From positions 393,954 to 457,953 of the forward strand of contig NZ_FNET01000005.1 in the NCBI RefSeq assembly GCF_900100275.1: DNA of 64,000 nucleotides, given 5' to 3'. A program made the position numbers and the translations under genes. This DNA comes from Lentzea albidocapillata subsp. violacea (GTDB lineage: Bacteria > Actinomycetota > Actinomycetes > Mycobacteriales > Pseudonocardiaceae). The notes beneath the pieces are model-generated. The model saw only the letters and a list, made by a program, of their open reading frames with translations, was not told where the DNA came from and made no database searches. Shown in pieces: positions 52,003-61,595 of this stretch (positions within the stretch are counted from its first letter, which is position 1; each line of letters begins with the position of its first letter).

Positions 52003-54546
52003 TTACGCGCCGTGGCCGAACAACTCGCGCAAGCCGCCCCGTCCCGTCACGCCCACTGCCGCGTACGTGGTGTGCAGATGGTTGTCCACGGTCCGTTTGG
52101 CGATCGCCAGCCGTTCGGCGATCTCCACGTTCGTGAGTCCGGCCACGGCGAGACGCGCGATTTCCAGCTGACGTGGCGTCAACGCGGCGAGGGTGCTCGT
52201 CACCATGAGACCGGGAGTGGTCGCGCCGTCGAACGTCTCCGCGAGCGCCGCCGCCTGCCGTTCCAGCCGGTCCGCTGCACGGGGCCGGTCGTGCAGGCGC
52301 GACAGCCTGCTGGCCTCCGCGAGCGCCTCGGCCGCGTACAACGTGGCACCGCACGCCGTGAACGCCGCCGCCACCTCCTCCAGCCCCGCCGGGTCACGCA
52401 ACACGCGCGCCTGGGCGTGCGAGGCGTACGCGGCCGTGAGCGGTTCCTTGCGCGACTTCGCGAGCTCCAGCAGACGAGGCGAGGTGTCCGCACCGAACCG
52501 TGCGGCGTCGTGCAGCGACCCGATCTCCTCGGAATGCGCGCCGTGTTCCCTTGCCGAAACCGCGTTGTCCAGAGCGGCCTGCATCGCCTCGTTGACGCGC
52601 CCAGCGCCCGCAAGCACCCACGACCGTGCGGCCCCTACGGCGAACTGCGCGATACGCCACGCGGGCCGCAAGCCGGCCTCCGCACGTGCCAAGGCTCGAA
52701 ATGCGCGATCCGACTGCCCTCGCAACGCCGCACCGGCCGCGAACTCGGCCAGCAGCAGCACGTCCCACATCATCGGCGGCGCGGCCGGGTCCGGCACGCC
52801 CTCGGCGGTGATCCGCACGGCCGACGCGGCGTTCCCGCGCAACCGTGCGCTCTGGCTCAGCAGCACCCGCGGCGGCACCTGGGTGACCGACCAGCGGTCC
52901 TCCTCGATCACCTCGGCGAGCGCCTGTGCGGCCCGCCTCTCGGCCTCCACCAGGTCACCGGCCCGCAGCATGCTCTCGTTGCGCACGCCGTTCGCCGCGT
53001 TCGTCAACGACGGGAACCGCCCCGCCGTCGCTATCACGGCCCTGTGGTTGTCCTCGATCCGTGCGATGGCCTCGGTGTAGCGGCCCGCGAACTGGTCCGC
53101 GAACGCCAGCACCTGCCGTCCCGCCGTCGCCGCCCAGCCGCCCTCGGCGAGCAGCAGCTCACCGCCCAGGCGTGCGATCTGCAACGGCGCGGCCTCCAGC
53201 GCGAACGTCAGCGAGAAGAACAGCACGGCGTGTTCCAGTTCGGCGGGCAGCGTCCGTGCCGTCACGAGATCCAGCACGGCCACGGCGGCGTCCTCGTCAC
53301 CGAGGCCGAAGAACAGGTTGAACGCGCGCGTACAGCCGGCCTGCATCAACGTCAGCGTGTCGCCGCCCGCCGCCATGGTCTCGGCGAGCACTTCCTCGGC
53401 CTGCGCGCACCGACGCTGGTACATCAGCACCAGACCCAGCACGAGCCCCACGCGCGATGTCGCCCCACGGGCCACGGCTGCTCGTGCGAGCCGTTCGGCG
53501 AGTTCCCAGTCCTGAGCGGACAGTGCCTGCTCGGCGGCCCGCGCCAGCAGGTCGGGCGACTCGGCCGTCCCGCTGTCGAGCCGCCACGTCGCGACGCGCA
53601 GCGCGTCACCGGGACGGCCGGCGCCCTCCGCCTCCAGCCGATCGGCCAACGCGCGCCTATGTGCACGTGCGCGCAACGTCGGACAGGTGGCTCGCAGGCG
53701 CGCGCTGTAGAGCGGATGAGCGACGCGTGCCCGTCCGTCGTCACCGACGCGCACGAACCCCATGTCGACGAGGTCCTGCGGTACGGACATCAACCCGGCT
53801 TCGAGCGGTTCGCCGTACGCGAGCAACTCCAGCGCTCGCCGTTGCGGATCCCCGAGCCGGCCCAGCGTCAGGTCGACGAGCTCGGCGAGCCGCCCGGACA
53901 GCTCCAGCGGCCCGCTCCAGTTCCACCCGCCCTCGGTCTCGGTGAACGCGCCGCAGTGCCGGCCCGTCGCGACGAGTTCCTTGAGGTACAACGGGTTCCC
54001 ACGGCTGTTCGCCCACACCAGGTGCCGTGTCGAGGCATCGGCCGGCCCACCGAGAGCCGCCGCCAGCAACGCGTCCGCGCGTTCCTGATCCAGCGCGCCG
54101 ACCGCGACGACGGTCAACCCCTCCATGCCCCAACCCGGCCGTGCGGTGCACATGACTCGCATCAGCCGGTGGCGCACAAGGTGCTGCAACACCAGCAACG
54201 ACGCGTCGTCGAGCAGGTGCGCGTCGTCGACCGACAACACCCGCCGCCCGCCACGAGAGAGATGCTCGGCGGCCGCGCGCACCGACGACGACAGGATCGA
54301 ACCCTGTGAGGCGGGCAGGTCGGTGGGCACGAGCGACCCGAGCGCGCCGAGTGGAATCCGGGACGTGGCCACCGTGGCGTAACAGCGCACGACAGGGTGC
54401 GGCACGGCGGCGAGCGCCTCAAACGCCAGCCGTGTCTTTCCCACGCCCGGAGGACCGGAAAGCAGCACCGCGCCGTCCACGGCCAACGCCCGCAGCGTGG
54501 TCCGCAGCTCTTCCTCGCGCCCGACCAGGGGCAGCTGATCGCTCAC
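52003..54546 (-). CDS. LuxR family ATP-binding regulator (LAL type), first of a tandem pair
   Basis: The GTG at 54546 (VSDQLPLVGREEEL) gives 847 residues; the frame could extend further but into non-conserved sequence. Walker A GPPGVGKTRL near residue 35, Walker B VLSVDDAHLLDD near 107, a helical middle and a C-terminal helix-turn-helix LTPRQLEIARLAVAGLTNVEIAERLAIAKRTVDNHLHTTYAAVGV. It shares domain plan and many motifs with the downstream gene (RCYATVATS, DDAHLLDDAS, RATCPTLRARAH), so the two arose by duplication. Starts 49 bases after the trk pair. Confidence 0.88.
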   Translation of the reverse strand: MSDQLPLVGREEELRTTLRALAVDGAVLLSGPPGVGKTRLAFEALAAVPHPVVRCYATVATSRIPLGALGSLVPTDLPASQGSILSSSVRAAAEHLSRGGRRVLSVDDAHLLDDASLLVLQHLVRHRLMRVMCTARPGWGMEGLTVVAVGALDQERADALLAAALGGPADASTRHLVWANSRGNPLYLKELVATGRHCGAFTETEGGWNWSGPLELSGRLAELVDLTLGRLGDPQRRALELLAYGEPLEAGLMSVPQDLVDMGFVRVGDDGRARVAHPLYSARLRATCPTLRARAHRRALADRLEAEGAGRPGDALRVATWRLDSGTAESPDLLARAAEQALSAQDWELAERLARAAVARGATSRVGLVLGLVLMYQRRCAQAEEVLAETMAAGGDTLTLMQAGCTRAFNLFFGLGDEDAAVAVLDLVTARTLPAELEHAVLFFSLTFALEAAPLQIARLGGELLLAEGGWAATAGRQVLAFADQFAGRYTEAIARIEDNHRAVIATAGRFPSLTNAANGVRNESMLRAGDLVEAERRAAQALAEVIEEDRWSVTQVPPRVLLSQSARLRGNAASAVRITAEGVPDPAAPPMMWDVLLLAEFAAGAALRGQSDRAFRALARAEAGLRPAWRIAQFAVGAARSWVLAGAGRVNEAMQAALDNAVSAREHGAHSEEIGSLHDAARFGADTSPRLLELAKSRKEPLTAAYASHAQARVLRDPAGLEEVAAAFTACGATLYAAEALAEASRLSRLHDRPRAADRLERQAAALAETFDGATTPGLMVTSTLAALTPRQLEIARLAVAGLTNVEIAERLAIAKRTVDNHLHTTYAAVGVTGRGGLRELFGHGA

Positions 54547-54595
54547 AGGAAGTAGGTGCCCGCCTCCGCTGCGCAGATACGCGGCGGAAGGCGGC

Positions 54596-55252
54596 CTAGT
54601 ACCCCAGAGCGCTCTTGATGTCCTGCTCGACGGCAGCCGTGGTGACGAACAACAGCTCGTCACCACCCTCGAGGGTGTCGTCCGGCTGCGGCACGATGAC
54701 CCGCCCGCCGCGCAGGATCGTCACCAGGGCGGCGTCCCGCGGCATCGACAGCTCCGAGACCGCCCGGCCGGCGAACGGCGTCGACTCGTCGAGCGTGATC
54801 TCCACGAGGTTCGCCTGCCCCTGCCGCAACGTCATGAGGCGCACGACGTCGCCGATCGTCACGGACTCCTCGACCATGGCTGCCAACAGCCGTGGCGTCG
54901 ACACGGCCACGTCGACACCCCACGACTCGGTGAAGAGCCATTCGTTCGCCGGGTCGTTCACGCGCGCGATGACCCGTCGGACGGCGAACTCCGTCTTGGC
55001 CAGCAGCGACACCACTAGGTTGACCTTGTCGTCACCGGTCGCGGCGATCACCACGTCGCACAGCTGCATGCCCGCGTCCTCCAAAGAGGACAATTCGCAC
55101 GCGTCGGCCTGCACCCACTCCGCCTGCTCGACGGAGTTCGGGTCGAAGTGCGCCCGGTCCCGCTCGATCAGCATCACCTGGTGCCCGTCCGAGACGAGCT
55201 CCTGCGCGATGGACCGTCCCACGGCTCCCGCGCCGGCGATAGCGACCCGCAT
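54596..55252 (-). CDS. TrkA-N potassium uptake protein, second subunit
   Basis: 218 residues. An NAD-binding Rossmann N-terminus (VAIAGAGAVGRSIAQEL, MLIERDRAHF, WVQADACELSSLEDAGM) is followed by a TrkA-C domain (AGRAVSELSMPRDAALVTILRGGRVIVPQPDDTLEGGDELLFV). These RCK proteins gate Trk/Ktr-type potassium channels by binding nucleotide. The start overlaps the stop of the first subunit by one base (TGATG). Position and order match M. tuberculosis ceoC/ceoB. Confidence 0.92.
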   Translation of the reverse strand: MRVAIAGAGAVGRSIAQELVSDGHQVMLIERDRAHFDPNSVEQAEWVQADACELSSLEDAGMQLCDVVIAATGDDKVNLVVSLLAKTEFAVRRVIARVNDPANEWLFTESWGVDVAVSTPRLLAAMVEESVTIGDVVRLMTLRQGQANLVEITLDESTPFAGRAVSELSMPRDAALVTILRGGRVIVPQPDDTLEGGDELLFVTTAAVEQDIKSALGY

Positions 55253-55914
55253 CAGCTCTCCTCCGGTGCCTGCAGCGCCGCCGCCGCGACGTCGGTGATC
55301 GTGCCGGACAGCGCCGCCACGTAGATGGAGTCGTCGGCCTGCACGACGGTCTTCGCGTCCGGCAGCACTCCGGTGCCGAAGCGCATCACGAACGCCACGC
55401 GCGCGCCGATCGCTTCTTCGAGCTCGCGCACCGGCCGCCCGACCCAGGCCTCGTCGACCTCGATCGGCAGCACCGCCACGGTGCCGGACGGGTCGCGCCA
55501 CGCGGTCGACGCCCCTTCGGGCAGCAACATCCGCAGGAACCTGTCGGTGCTCCACGGCACCGTCGCCACGGTCGGGATGCCCAGGCGCTCGTACACCGCG
55601 GCGCGCTTGTGGTCGTAGATGCGCGCGACGACGTGCTCGACACCGAACGTCTCGCGCGCGACCCGCGCCGAGATGATGTTCGAGTTGTCGCCGCTGGAGA
55701 CCGCCGCGAACGCGCCCGCGCGCTCGACACCGGCCTCGATCAGGACATTGCGGTCGAAACCGTTGCCGATGACCTGCTGTCCGTGGAAGTCGCTGCCCAG
55801 CCTGCGGAACGACTGCGCATCCTTGTCGATCACGGCGACCTGGTGGTCGAGTCGCTCCAGGGCCCTGGCCAGGGACGCTCCCACCCGGCCACATCCCATG
55901 ATCACCACGTGCAC
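55252..55914 (-). CDS. TrkA-N potassium uptake protein, first subunit
   Basis: 220 residues: VVIMGCGRVGASLARALE, VAVIDKDAQSFRRL and VIGNGFDRNVLIEAGVERAGAFAAVSSGDNSNII form the nucleotide-binding fold, with a shorter TrkA-C part (RPVRELEEAIGARVAFVMRFG). No membrane Trk/Ktr channel is in this window, so the partner is elsewhere. Divergent from the APC permease gene 82 bases away. Confidence 0.92.
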   Translation of the reverse strand: MHVVIMGCGRVGASLARALERLDHQVAVIDKDAQSFRRLGSDFHGQQVIGNGFDRNVLIEAGVERAGAFAAVSSGDNSNIISARVARETFGVEHVVARIYDHKRAAVYERLGIPTVATVPWSTDRFLRMLLPEGASTAWRDPSGTVAVLPIEVDEAWVGRPVRELEEAIGARVAFVMRFGTGVLPDAKTVVQADDSIYVAALSGTITDVAAAALQAPEES

Positions 55915-55984
55915 GACATGCCTCCTCAGGCGAACTCTCCGCAGAACCTACCGAGCATTAGCCCGTCCCGGTGAGCGGACCCCT

Positions 55985-55990
55985 TACGCT
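55985..55990 (+). promoter_or_regulatory. Leaderless -10 box of the APC permease gene
   Basis: TACGCT, then CTGGCC, then the GTG start: a TANNNT box 6 bases from the start codon and no ribosome site. Confidence 0.5.
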
Positions 55991-55996
55991 CTGGCC

Positions 55997-57982
55997 GTGT
56001 CCAAGCTCGCCACCGCTGCCAAACGCCTCCTGGTCGGACGGCCGTTCCGCAGTGATCGCCTCGCGCACACCCTCCTGCCCAAACGCGTGGCACTCCCAGT
56101 GTTCGCCTCCGACGCCATGTCCTCGGTCGCCTATGCGCCCGAGGAGATCTTCCTGGTGCTGTCGGTGGCGGGTCTGAGCGCCTACGCCATGGCGCCGTGG
56201 GTTGGGGTCGCGGTCGTCGTGGTGATGCTCACCGTGGTGGCCAGCTACCGGCAGAACGTGCACGCCTACCCCTCGGGCGGTGGCGACTACGAGGTCGCCA
56301 CCGTCAACCTCGGACGCAGAGCAGGGCTCACCGTGGCGAGCGCCCTGCTCGTGGACTACGTCCTCACGGTGGCGGTGTCGATCTCGGCGGCGGCGGCGAA
56401 CATCGGGTCGGCGATCCCGTTCGTCGCGACGCACAAGGCGGAGTTCGCGGTCGTCGCGATCGTCCTGCTGACGGCGGTCAACCTGCGCGGCATCCGCGAG
56501 TCCGGCAGCGCGTTCGCGATCCCGACCTACGCGTTCATGATCGGCATCTTCGGCCTGATCCTGTGGGGTCTCATCCGCGGTTTCCTGTTCGGCGACGAGA
56601 TGCGCGCGGAGAGCGCGAACATCGAGATCCATGCCGAACAGGACCACCTGATGGGCCTGGCGTTCGTGTTCCTGGTGATGCGCGCGTTCTCGTCCGGCTG
56701 CGCGGCCCTGACGGGTGTCGAGGCGATCAGCAACGGCGTGCCCGCGTTCCGCAAGCCCAAGTCCCGCAACGCCGCCACGACGCTGCTGCTGATGGGCGGC
56801 ATCGCGGTGGTCATGCTGATGGGCCTGATCACGCTCGCTCAGCTGACGGGCGTGCGGATGGCCGAGTCGCCGGCGCACCAGATCGTGAACGCGCCGCCCG
56901 GTTACGAGCAGAAGACGATGGTGGCCCAGGTCGCCGCGGCCGTGTTCGACACGTTCCCGCCCGGCTTCTACTTCATCACGGGCGTCACCGCGCTGATCCT
57001 GGTGCTCGCCGCGAACACCGCGTTCAACGGCTTCCCCGTGCTCGGCTCGATCCTCGCCCAGGACCGCTACCTGCCGCGTCAGCTGCACACCCGCGGCGAC
57101 CGGCTGGCGTTCTCCAACGGCATCCTGTTCCTGGCCGGCTTCGCGGTCGTGCTGGTGATCGCGTTCGACGCCGAGGTCACCCGGCTGATCCAGCTCTACA
57201 TCGTCGGTGTGTTCGTGTCGTTCACGCTCAGCCAGCTCGGCATGATCAGGCACTGGCAGCGGCTGCTGAAGACCGAGACCGACGAGCAGGCGCGCCGGCG
57301 GATGCGGCGCTCACAGGCGATCAACACGTTCGGTCTCGTGATGACCGCGACCGTGCTGATCATCGTGCTGATCACGAAGTTCACCAAGGGCGCGTGGATC
57401 GCCATCGCCGCGATGGCCGCCATCTACGCGTTGATGACGGCGATCCGCAAGCACTACGACACCGTCGCCGAGGAACTGCGCAAGCAGGAGCGCGTGCGCA
57501 CGATGCCCGCGCGCAACCACGCGATGGTGCTGGTGTCCAAACTGCACATGCCGACGATCAGAGCGCTGTCCTACGCCAAGGCCGTGCGTCCGGACGTGCT
57601 GGAGGCCGTCACGGTCAACGTCGACGACGGCGACACCCGCAAGCTCGTCGCGGAGTGGGAGAAGGAGAACTTCAGGATCCCGCTGAAGGTGATCGAGTCC
57701 CCCTACCGGGAGATCACCAAGCCCGTTCTCGACTACGTCAAGCGCGTGCGGACGGACAACCCGCGCGACGTTGTTACGGTGTTCATCCCCGAGTACGTCG
57801 TCGGCCACTGGTGGGAGCAGCTTCTGCACAACCAGAGCGCGTTGCGGCTCAAGGGAAGGCTGCTTTTCCAGCCGGGTGTGATGGTGACGAGTGTGCCGTG
57901 GCAGCTCGAATCCTCGGTGAAGGTCAAAGACAAGGACGTCATCGCACCCGGCGCTGTCCGAAGGGGACTTGACGACCGATGA
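55997..57982 (+). CDS. APC superfamily amino-acid/polyamine permease
   Basis: The GTG at 55997 gives 661 residues, longer than a typical permease of 450-500. About 12 membrane helices run from DAMSSVAYAPEEIFLVLSVAG to IAMAAIYALMTAI. The remaining 180 residues form a soluble C-terminal domain (RNHAMVLVSKLHMPTIRALSYAKAVRPDVLEAVTVNVDDG, YREITKPVLDYVKRV, TVFIPEYVVGHWWEQLLHNQSALRLKGRLL), probably regulatory. It matches Rv2690c, whose family may import potassium, amino acids or polyamines; the substrate is not decided. ATGA-coupled to the methyltransferase. Confidence 0.88.
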   Translation: MSKLATAAKRLLVGRPFRSDRLAHTLLPKRVALPVFASDAMSSVAYAPEEIFLVLSVAGLSAYAMAPWVGVAVVVVMLTVVASYRQNVHAYPSGGGDYEVATVNLGRRAGLTVASALLVDYVLTVAVSISAAAANIGSAIPFVATHKAEFAVVAIVLLTAVNLRGIRESGSAFAIPTYAFMIGIFGLILWGLIRGFLFGDEMRAESANIEIHAEQDHLMGLAFVFLVMRAFSSGCAALTGVEAISNGVPAFRKPKSRNAATTLLLMGGIAVVMLMGLITLAQLTGVRMAESPAHQIVNAPPGYEQKTMVAQVAAAVFDTFPPGFYFITGVTALILVLAANTAFNGFPVLGSILAQDRYLPRQLHTRGDRLAFSNGILFLAGFAVVLVIAFDAEVTRLIQLYIVGVFVSFTLSQLGMIRHWQRLLKTETDEQARRRMRRSQAINTFGLVMTATVLIIVLITKFTKGAWIAIAAMAAIYALMTAIRKHYDTVAEELRKQERVRTMPARNHAMVLVSKLHMPTIRALSYAKAVRPDVLEAVTVNVDDGDTRKLVAEWEKENFRIPLKVIESPYREITKPVLDYVKRVRTDNPRDVVTVFIPEYVVGHWWEQLLHNQSALRLKGRLLFQPGVMVTSVPWQLESSVKVKDKDVIAPGAVRRGLDDR

Positions 57983-59184
57983 GCTCGACCAAGGAAGACT
58001 GGACCGGACGCAAGTTCGAAGTAGAAGTGGGGCCTGTCGCGCACGGCGGGCATTTCGTCGCACGGCATGAGGGCCGCGTTCTGTTCGTGCGTCACGCGCT
58101 GCCCGGCGAGCGCGTCATGGTCTCCGTGTACGAGGACAACGGCGGGTCGTTCTGCCGTGCGGACGCCGTGGAGATCCTGGAGGCGTCACCTGACCGGGTC
58201 GAGGCGCCGTGCCCGTTCAGCGGGCCGGGGATGTGCGGCGGCTGCGACTTCCAGCACGTGTCGTGGGACGCGCAACGGGAACTGAAGGCCCAGGTCGTCC
58301 ACGAACAGCTGGCGAGGCTCGCCAAGATCGAACGCGACGTGGTCGTCGAGGCGCTGCCGGGCGGCCCGCTGGAGTGGCGGACCCGCATTCGGATGGCCGT
58401 CGGCCGTGACGGAACGCCGGGCTTCCGCGGCCTGCGTTCCCACGATGTGATCCCGGTCGACCACTGTGTGATCTCCCGGCCGGGCATGGTCGAGGCGGTG
58501 GCCGACCGAAAGTGGCGGGCGCAGGAGCTCACGATCGTCCAGGACGGTGACGGCAACCGTCATGTGGGTGAGGTGCGCGGCCGACACACCGTGCGACGCG
58601 CCGGAACAGGTACCGCCGTCGAGACCGCCGCCCAACGAAAGTGGCGAGTTTCGGCGGACGGTTTCTGGCAGGTCCACCCGGCCGCCGCGGACACGTTCGC
58701 GTCCGTCGTGGGGGAGTGGGCCGCGGCCACCCCGGGGCAACGCGCGTGGGACCTCTACGGCGGCGCGGGGCTCTTCGCGTCCGTGCTCGGCCGGCAGGTC
58801 GGCGAAAGCGGATCCGTGCTGGTCGTGGAGTCTTTCCCCGGTGCCGTGGAGGACGGCCGGCGCAACCTGCGCCGCATGTCCCAGGTCGAGTGGGTGGCGG
58901 ACAAGGTGGAGCGTGCCGTGACGCGCAAACTGCCCGTGGAAGACCCTCACGTCGTGGTCCTCGACCCCCCTCGCAAGGGTGCCGGCAAGGTCGTTGTGGC
59001 TGAAGTCGCACGGCGCCGTCCGCAGCGGGTCGTCTACGTCGCCTGCGACCCCGCCGCCCTGGCCCGCGACCTGGCCGAATTCACAGTTCAGGGGTACCGG
59101 CTCGCTGATCTGCGCGCATTCGACGCGTTCCCGATGACGCATCACGTGGAGTGCATCGCCCTGCTCGTCCCTGAGACGAGCTGA
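57979..59184 (+). CDS. TRAM-domain 23S rRNA (uracil-C5) methyltransferase-like enzyme
   Basis: 401 residues. An N-terminal TRAM domain (residues 12-65) precedes a 4Fe-4S cluster motif, CPFSGPGMCGGCDFQH, then the catalytic core: DLYGGAGLFA (motif I), VVLDPPRKGAGK (motif IV) and the nucleophile VYVACDPAALARDL. RumA/RlmD-type enzymes methylate C5 of a uridine in 23S rRNA or tRNA. Matches Rv2689c. The start overlaps the permease stop (ATGA). Confidence 0.93.
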   Translation: MSSTKEDWTGRKFEVEVGPVAHGGHFVARHEGRVLFVRHALPGERVMVSVYEDNGGSFCRADAVEILEASPDRVEAPCPFSGPGMCGGCDFQHVSWDAQRELKAQVVHEQLARLAKIERDVVVEALPGGPLEWRTRIRMAVGRDGTPGFRGLRSHDVIPVDHCVISRPGMVEAVADRKWRAQELTIVQDGDGNRHVGEVRGRHTVRRAGTGTAVETAAQRKWRVSADGFWQVHPAAADTFASVVGEWAAATPGQRAWDLYGGAGLFASVLGRQVGESGSVLVVESFPGAVEDGRRNLRRMSQVEWVADKVERAVTRKLPVEDPHVVVLDPPRKGAGKVVVAEVARRRPQRVVYVACDPAALARDLAEFTVQGYRLADLRAFDAFPMTHHVECIALLVPETS

Positions 59185-59197
59185 GGCAGCGTCTCAG
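59171..59197 (+). terminator. Hairpin at the end of the methyltransferase gene
   Basis: CTGAGACG and CGTCTCAG are perfectly inverted around an 11-base loop spanning the stop codon. No T-tract; weak terminator candidate. Confidence 0.4.
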
Positions 59198-59243
59198 TCG
59201 CGTCTCCGTAGACTGAGCCGAAGTCTTCAGGAGTGAGGTGGGC

Positions 59244-61160
59244 GTGGTGACCCTGCTGGAGTCCGTGCACGGACCAGCTGATCTGAAACGGATGGACGAG
59301 GCACAGCTGTCGCAGCTGTGCGAGGAGATCCGGCGTTTTCTGGTCGACAAGGTGTCCAAGACGGGCGGGCACCTGGGCCCGAACCTGGGTGTCGTCGAAC
59401 TGACCCTGGCGCTGCATCGGGTCTTCGACTCGCCGCAGGACCCGATCGTGTTCGACACCGGTCACCAGTCGTACGTGCACAAGATCGTCACGGGCCGTCG
59501 TGACGGCTTCGACCGGCTGCGCAAGCAGGGCGGCATGTCGGGCTACCCGTCGCGGACGGAGTCCGATCACGACGTGCAGGAGAGCTCGCACGCGTCGACG
59601 GCGTTGTCCTACGCCGACGGCCTGGCGAAGGCGAAGCAGATCAACGGCGCCCACGGCCACGTGGTCGCGGTCGTCGGCGACGGCGCGCTGACCGGCGGTA
59701 TGTGCTGGGAGGCGTTGAACAACATCGCGGCGGACAGCACGCGTCCGGTCGTGATCGTGGTCAACGACAACGGCCGCTCGTACTCACCGACGATCGGCGG
59801 TCTAGCCGACCACCTGTCGTCGCTGCGGCTGCGGCCCGGCTACGAGCGCGTGCTGGAGAAGGGCAAGAGCGCGCTGCAGCAGACGCCGTTCTTCGGCAAG
59901 CCGCTCTACGCCGCCCTGCACGCAGCCAAGCGCGGCATCAAGGACGCGCTGGCGCCGCAGGCGATGTTCGAGGACCTCGGCCTCAAGTACATCGGCCCGG
60001 TCGACGGCCACGACATGGCGACGCTGGAGTCCGCACTGCAGCGCGCCAAGTCGTTCGGCGGCCCGGTGATCGTGCACGCGGTCACCCGCAAGGGCATGGG
60101 GTTCGCGCCGGCCGAGAACCACGAGGCCGACCAGATGCACGCCACCGGCGTCATCGACCCGATCACCGGCGAGGACGTCAAGCCGTCCAGCCGGACCTGG
60201 ACGCATGTGTTCTCCGACGCGCTGGTGGACGTCGGCCGCGAGCGTTCCGACGTCGTGGCGATCACCGCCGCGATGCAGGGGCCCACCGGCCTGGACCCGT
60301 TCGCCAAGGCGTTCCCGGAGCGGTTCTTCGACGTCGGCATCGCCGAGCAGCACGCGCTGACCTCCGCCGCCGGACTGGCGATCGGTGGCCTGCACCCCGT
60401 CGTGGCCGTCTACGCGACGTTCCTCAACCGGGCGTTCGACCAGCTGCTGATGGACGTCGCACTGCACAAGCAGGGCGTCACGGTCGTGCTGGACCGGGCC
60501 GGCGTCACCGGCCCGGACGGCGCGTCGCACCACGGCATGTGGGACATGTCGATCCTGGGCGTCATCCCCGGCGTCCACGTGGCGGCGCCGCGTGACGCCG
60601 GCACGCTGGTCGAGGAGCTGCGGGAGGCCGTGGCGATCTCGGACGCGCCGTCGGTGATCCGCTACCCGAAGGCCTCCGTCGGTCCGGACCTGCCCGCGTT
60701 GGAGCGCGTGGGTTCCGTGGACGTGCTTAGGCGGTCGGGTTCCGACGTGCTGCTGGTGACGGTCGGCGCGTTGGGCGGGCTCGGTCTCGAGGCCGCGCAA
60801 CGGCTGGAGGACCAGGGCATCGGCGTGACGGTGGTCGACCCGCGGTGGATCTACCCGATGTCGGTGGACCTCGTGGAGATGGCGGCGTCGCACAAGCTCG
60901 TGGTGACCGTTGAGGACGGTGGCCGCCACGGCGGCTTCGGTTCCTCTCTCGCGGCCGCCCTGCGCGATGCCGACGTCGAGGTGCCGTTGCGCGACATCGC
61001 GTTGCCGCAACAGTTCCACGACCACGGTGAGCGTGGCGAGGTGCTGGCGTTGTGCGGCATCACCGCGCAGGACGTCGCACGCCGCGTGACGGAGTGGGCC
61101 GCTCGCCTGGAGTGCCTGCCCGTCGAAATTGACGCGCCCGCGGACAAACAGGTCGGCTGA
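59244..61160 (+). CDS. dxs: 1-deoxy-D-xylulose-5-phosphate synthase
   Basis: 638 residues. GTGs at 59238, 59244 and 59247 are in frame; 59244 is about 10 bases from AGGAG. Thiamine-diphosphate motif [16 protein letters not shown] near 147, the N-terminal [10 protein letters not shown] and the second domain's [15 protein letters not shown] are intact, as is the C-terminal transketolase segment. Condenses pyruvate and glyceraldehyde 3-phosphate, the first step of non-mevalonate isoprenoid synthesis. Position mirrors mycobacterial dxs1 after the TRAM gene. Confidence 0.96.
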   Translation: MVTLLESVHGPADLKRMDEAQLSQLCEEIRRFLVDKVSKTGGHLGPNLGVVELTLALHRVFDSPQDPIVFDTGHQSYVHKIVTGRRDGFDRLRKQGGMSGYPSRTESDHDVQESSHASTALSYADGLAKAKQINGAHGHVVAVVGDGALTGGMCWEALNNIAADSTRPVVIVVNDNGRSYSPTIGGLADHLSSLRLRPGYERVLEKGKSALQQTPFFGKPLYAALHAAKRGIKDALAPQAMFEDLGLKYIGPVDGHDMATLESALQRAKSFGGPVIVHAVTRKGMGFAPAENHEADQMHATGVIDPITGEDVKPSSRTWTHVFSDALVDVGRERSDVVAITAAMQGPTGLDPFAKAFPERFFDVGIAEQHALTSAAGLAIGGLHPVVAVYATFLNRAFDQLLMDVALHKQGVTVVLDRAGVTGPDGASHHGMWDMSILGVIPGVHVAAPRDAGTLVEELREAVAISDAPSVIRYPKASVGPDLPALERVGSVDVLRRSGSDVLLVTVGALGGLGLEAAQRLEDQGIGVTVVDPRWIYPMSVDLVEMAASHKLVVTVEDGGRHGGFGSSLAAALRDADVEVPLRDIALPQQFHDHGERGEVLALCGITAQDVARRVTEWAARLECLPVEIDAPADKQVG

Positions 61161-61179
61161 CCTCCGGTCAAATCCTGAC

Positions 61180-61269
61180 GGCCACGACCCCGGTCGCACA
61201 CGGGGGCGAGGAGCTTTGTGAGTCCCTTGTGGACTCCCGTTCCCCGCCTCGCCGACCGGGGTCGTGGCC
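61180..61269. repeat. Composite inverted repeat between dxs and the slipin fragment
   Basis: GGCCACGACCCCGGTCG (61180-61196) and its exact reverse complement (61253-61269) flank 56 bases that hold a GAGTCC/GGACTC hairpin. It may terminate dxs and also marks the left edge of the truncated slipin. Confidence 0.75.
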
Positions 61270-61549
61270 TGTCCGGACCATCGCGCCGAAGAGCTGGGGG
61301 ATCTCCGTTGCCGATGTGGCCCTGCGCGATGTCGTCATGCCCGCTGAGCTGCGCCGAGCCGCCCTGGCCGAGCTGGTGGCGGCGTCCGAGGGGCGTGCGG
61401 CGCTGGAACGGGCACGAGGCGAGACGGCGGCGCTGCGGTCGTTGCTGAACGCGGCCCGGCTGGCGGAGGAGCACCCGGCGTTGCTGGAGATCCGCGCACT
61501 TCAGACCGCCTCGACGGTCGTGGTCGACAGGCCTGCACGCAGGAAGTGA
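61229..61549 (+). CDS. Truncated slipin (SPFH/stomatin family) C-terminal fragment
   Basis: 106 residues. The body SWGISVADVALRDVVMPAELRRAALAELVAASEG then RARGETAALRSLLNAARLAEEHPALLEIRALQTAS matches the C-terminal half of the SPFH domain and the following coiled coil of slipins. The normal N-terminal membrane hairpin and half of the SPFH domain (about 120-150 residues) are missing; upstream sequence up to dxs has no similarity. The frame is intact to the stop. Start codon uncertain; possibly a pseudogene. Confidence 0.6.
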   Translation: MDSRSPPRRPGSWPVRTIAPKSWGISVADVALRDVVMPAELRRAALAELVAASEGRAALERARGETAALRSLLNAARLAEEHPALLEIRALQTASTVVVDRPARRK

Positions 61550-61595
61550 AGGTGTCGTTAAGCGCCTTCTCAGGTCGGTATGGCACCTTTGAAGC

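Noticed and set aside
45181..59213. Shared 12-mer GTCTCCGTAGAC upstream of DUF4193 and dxs
   Set aside because: A 12-base match between two sites is expected by chance many times in 64 kb, and the distances to the starts differ.
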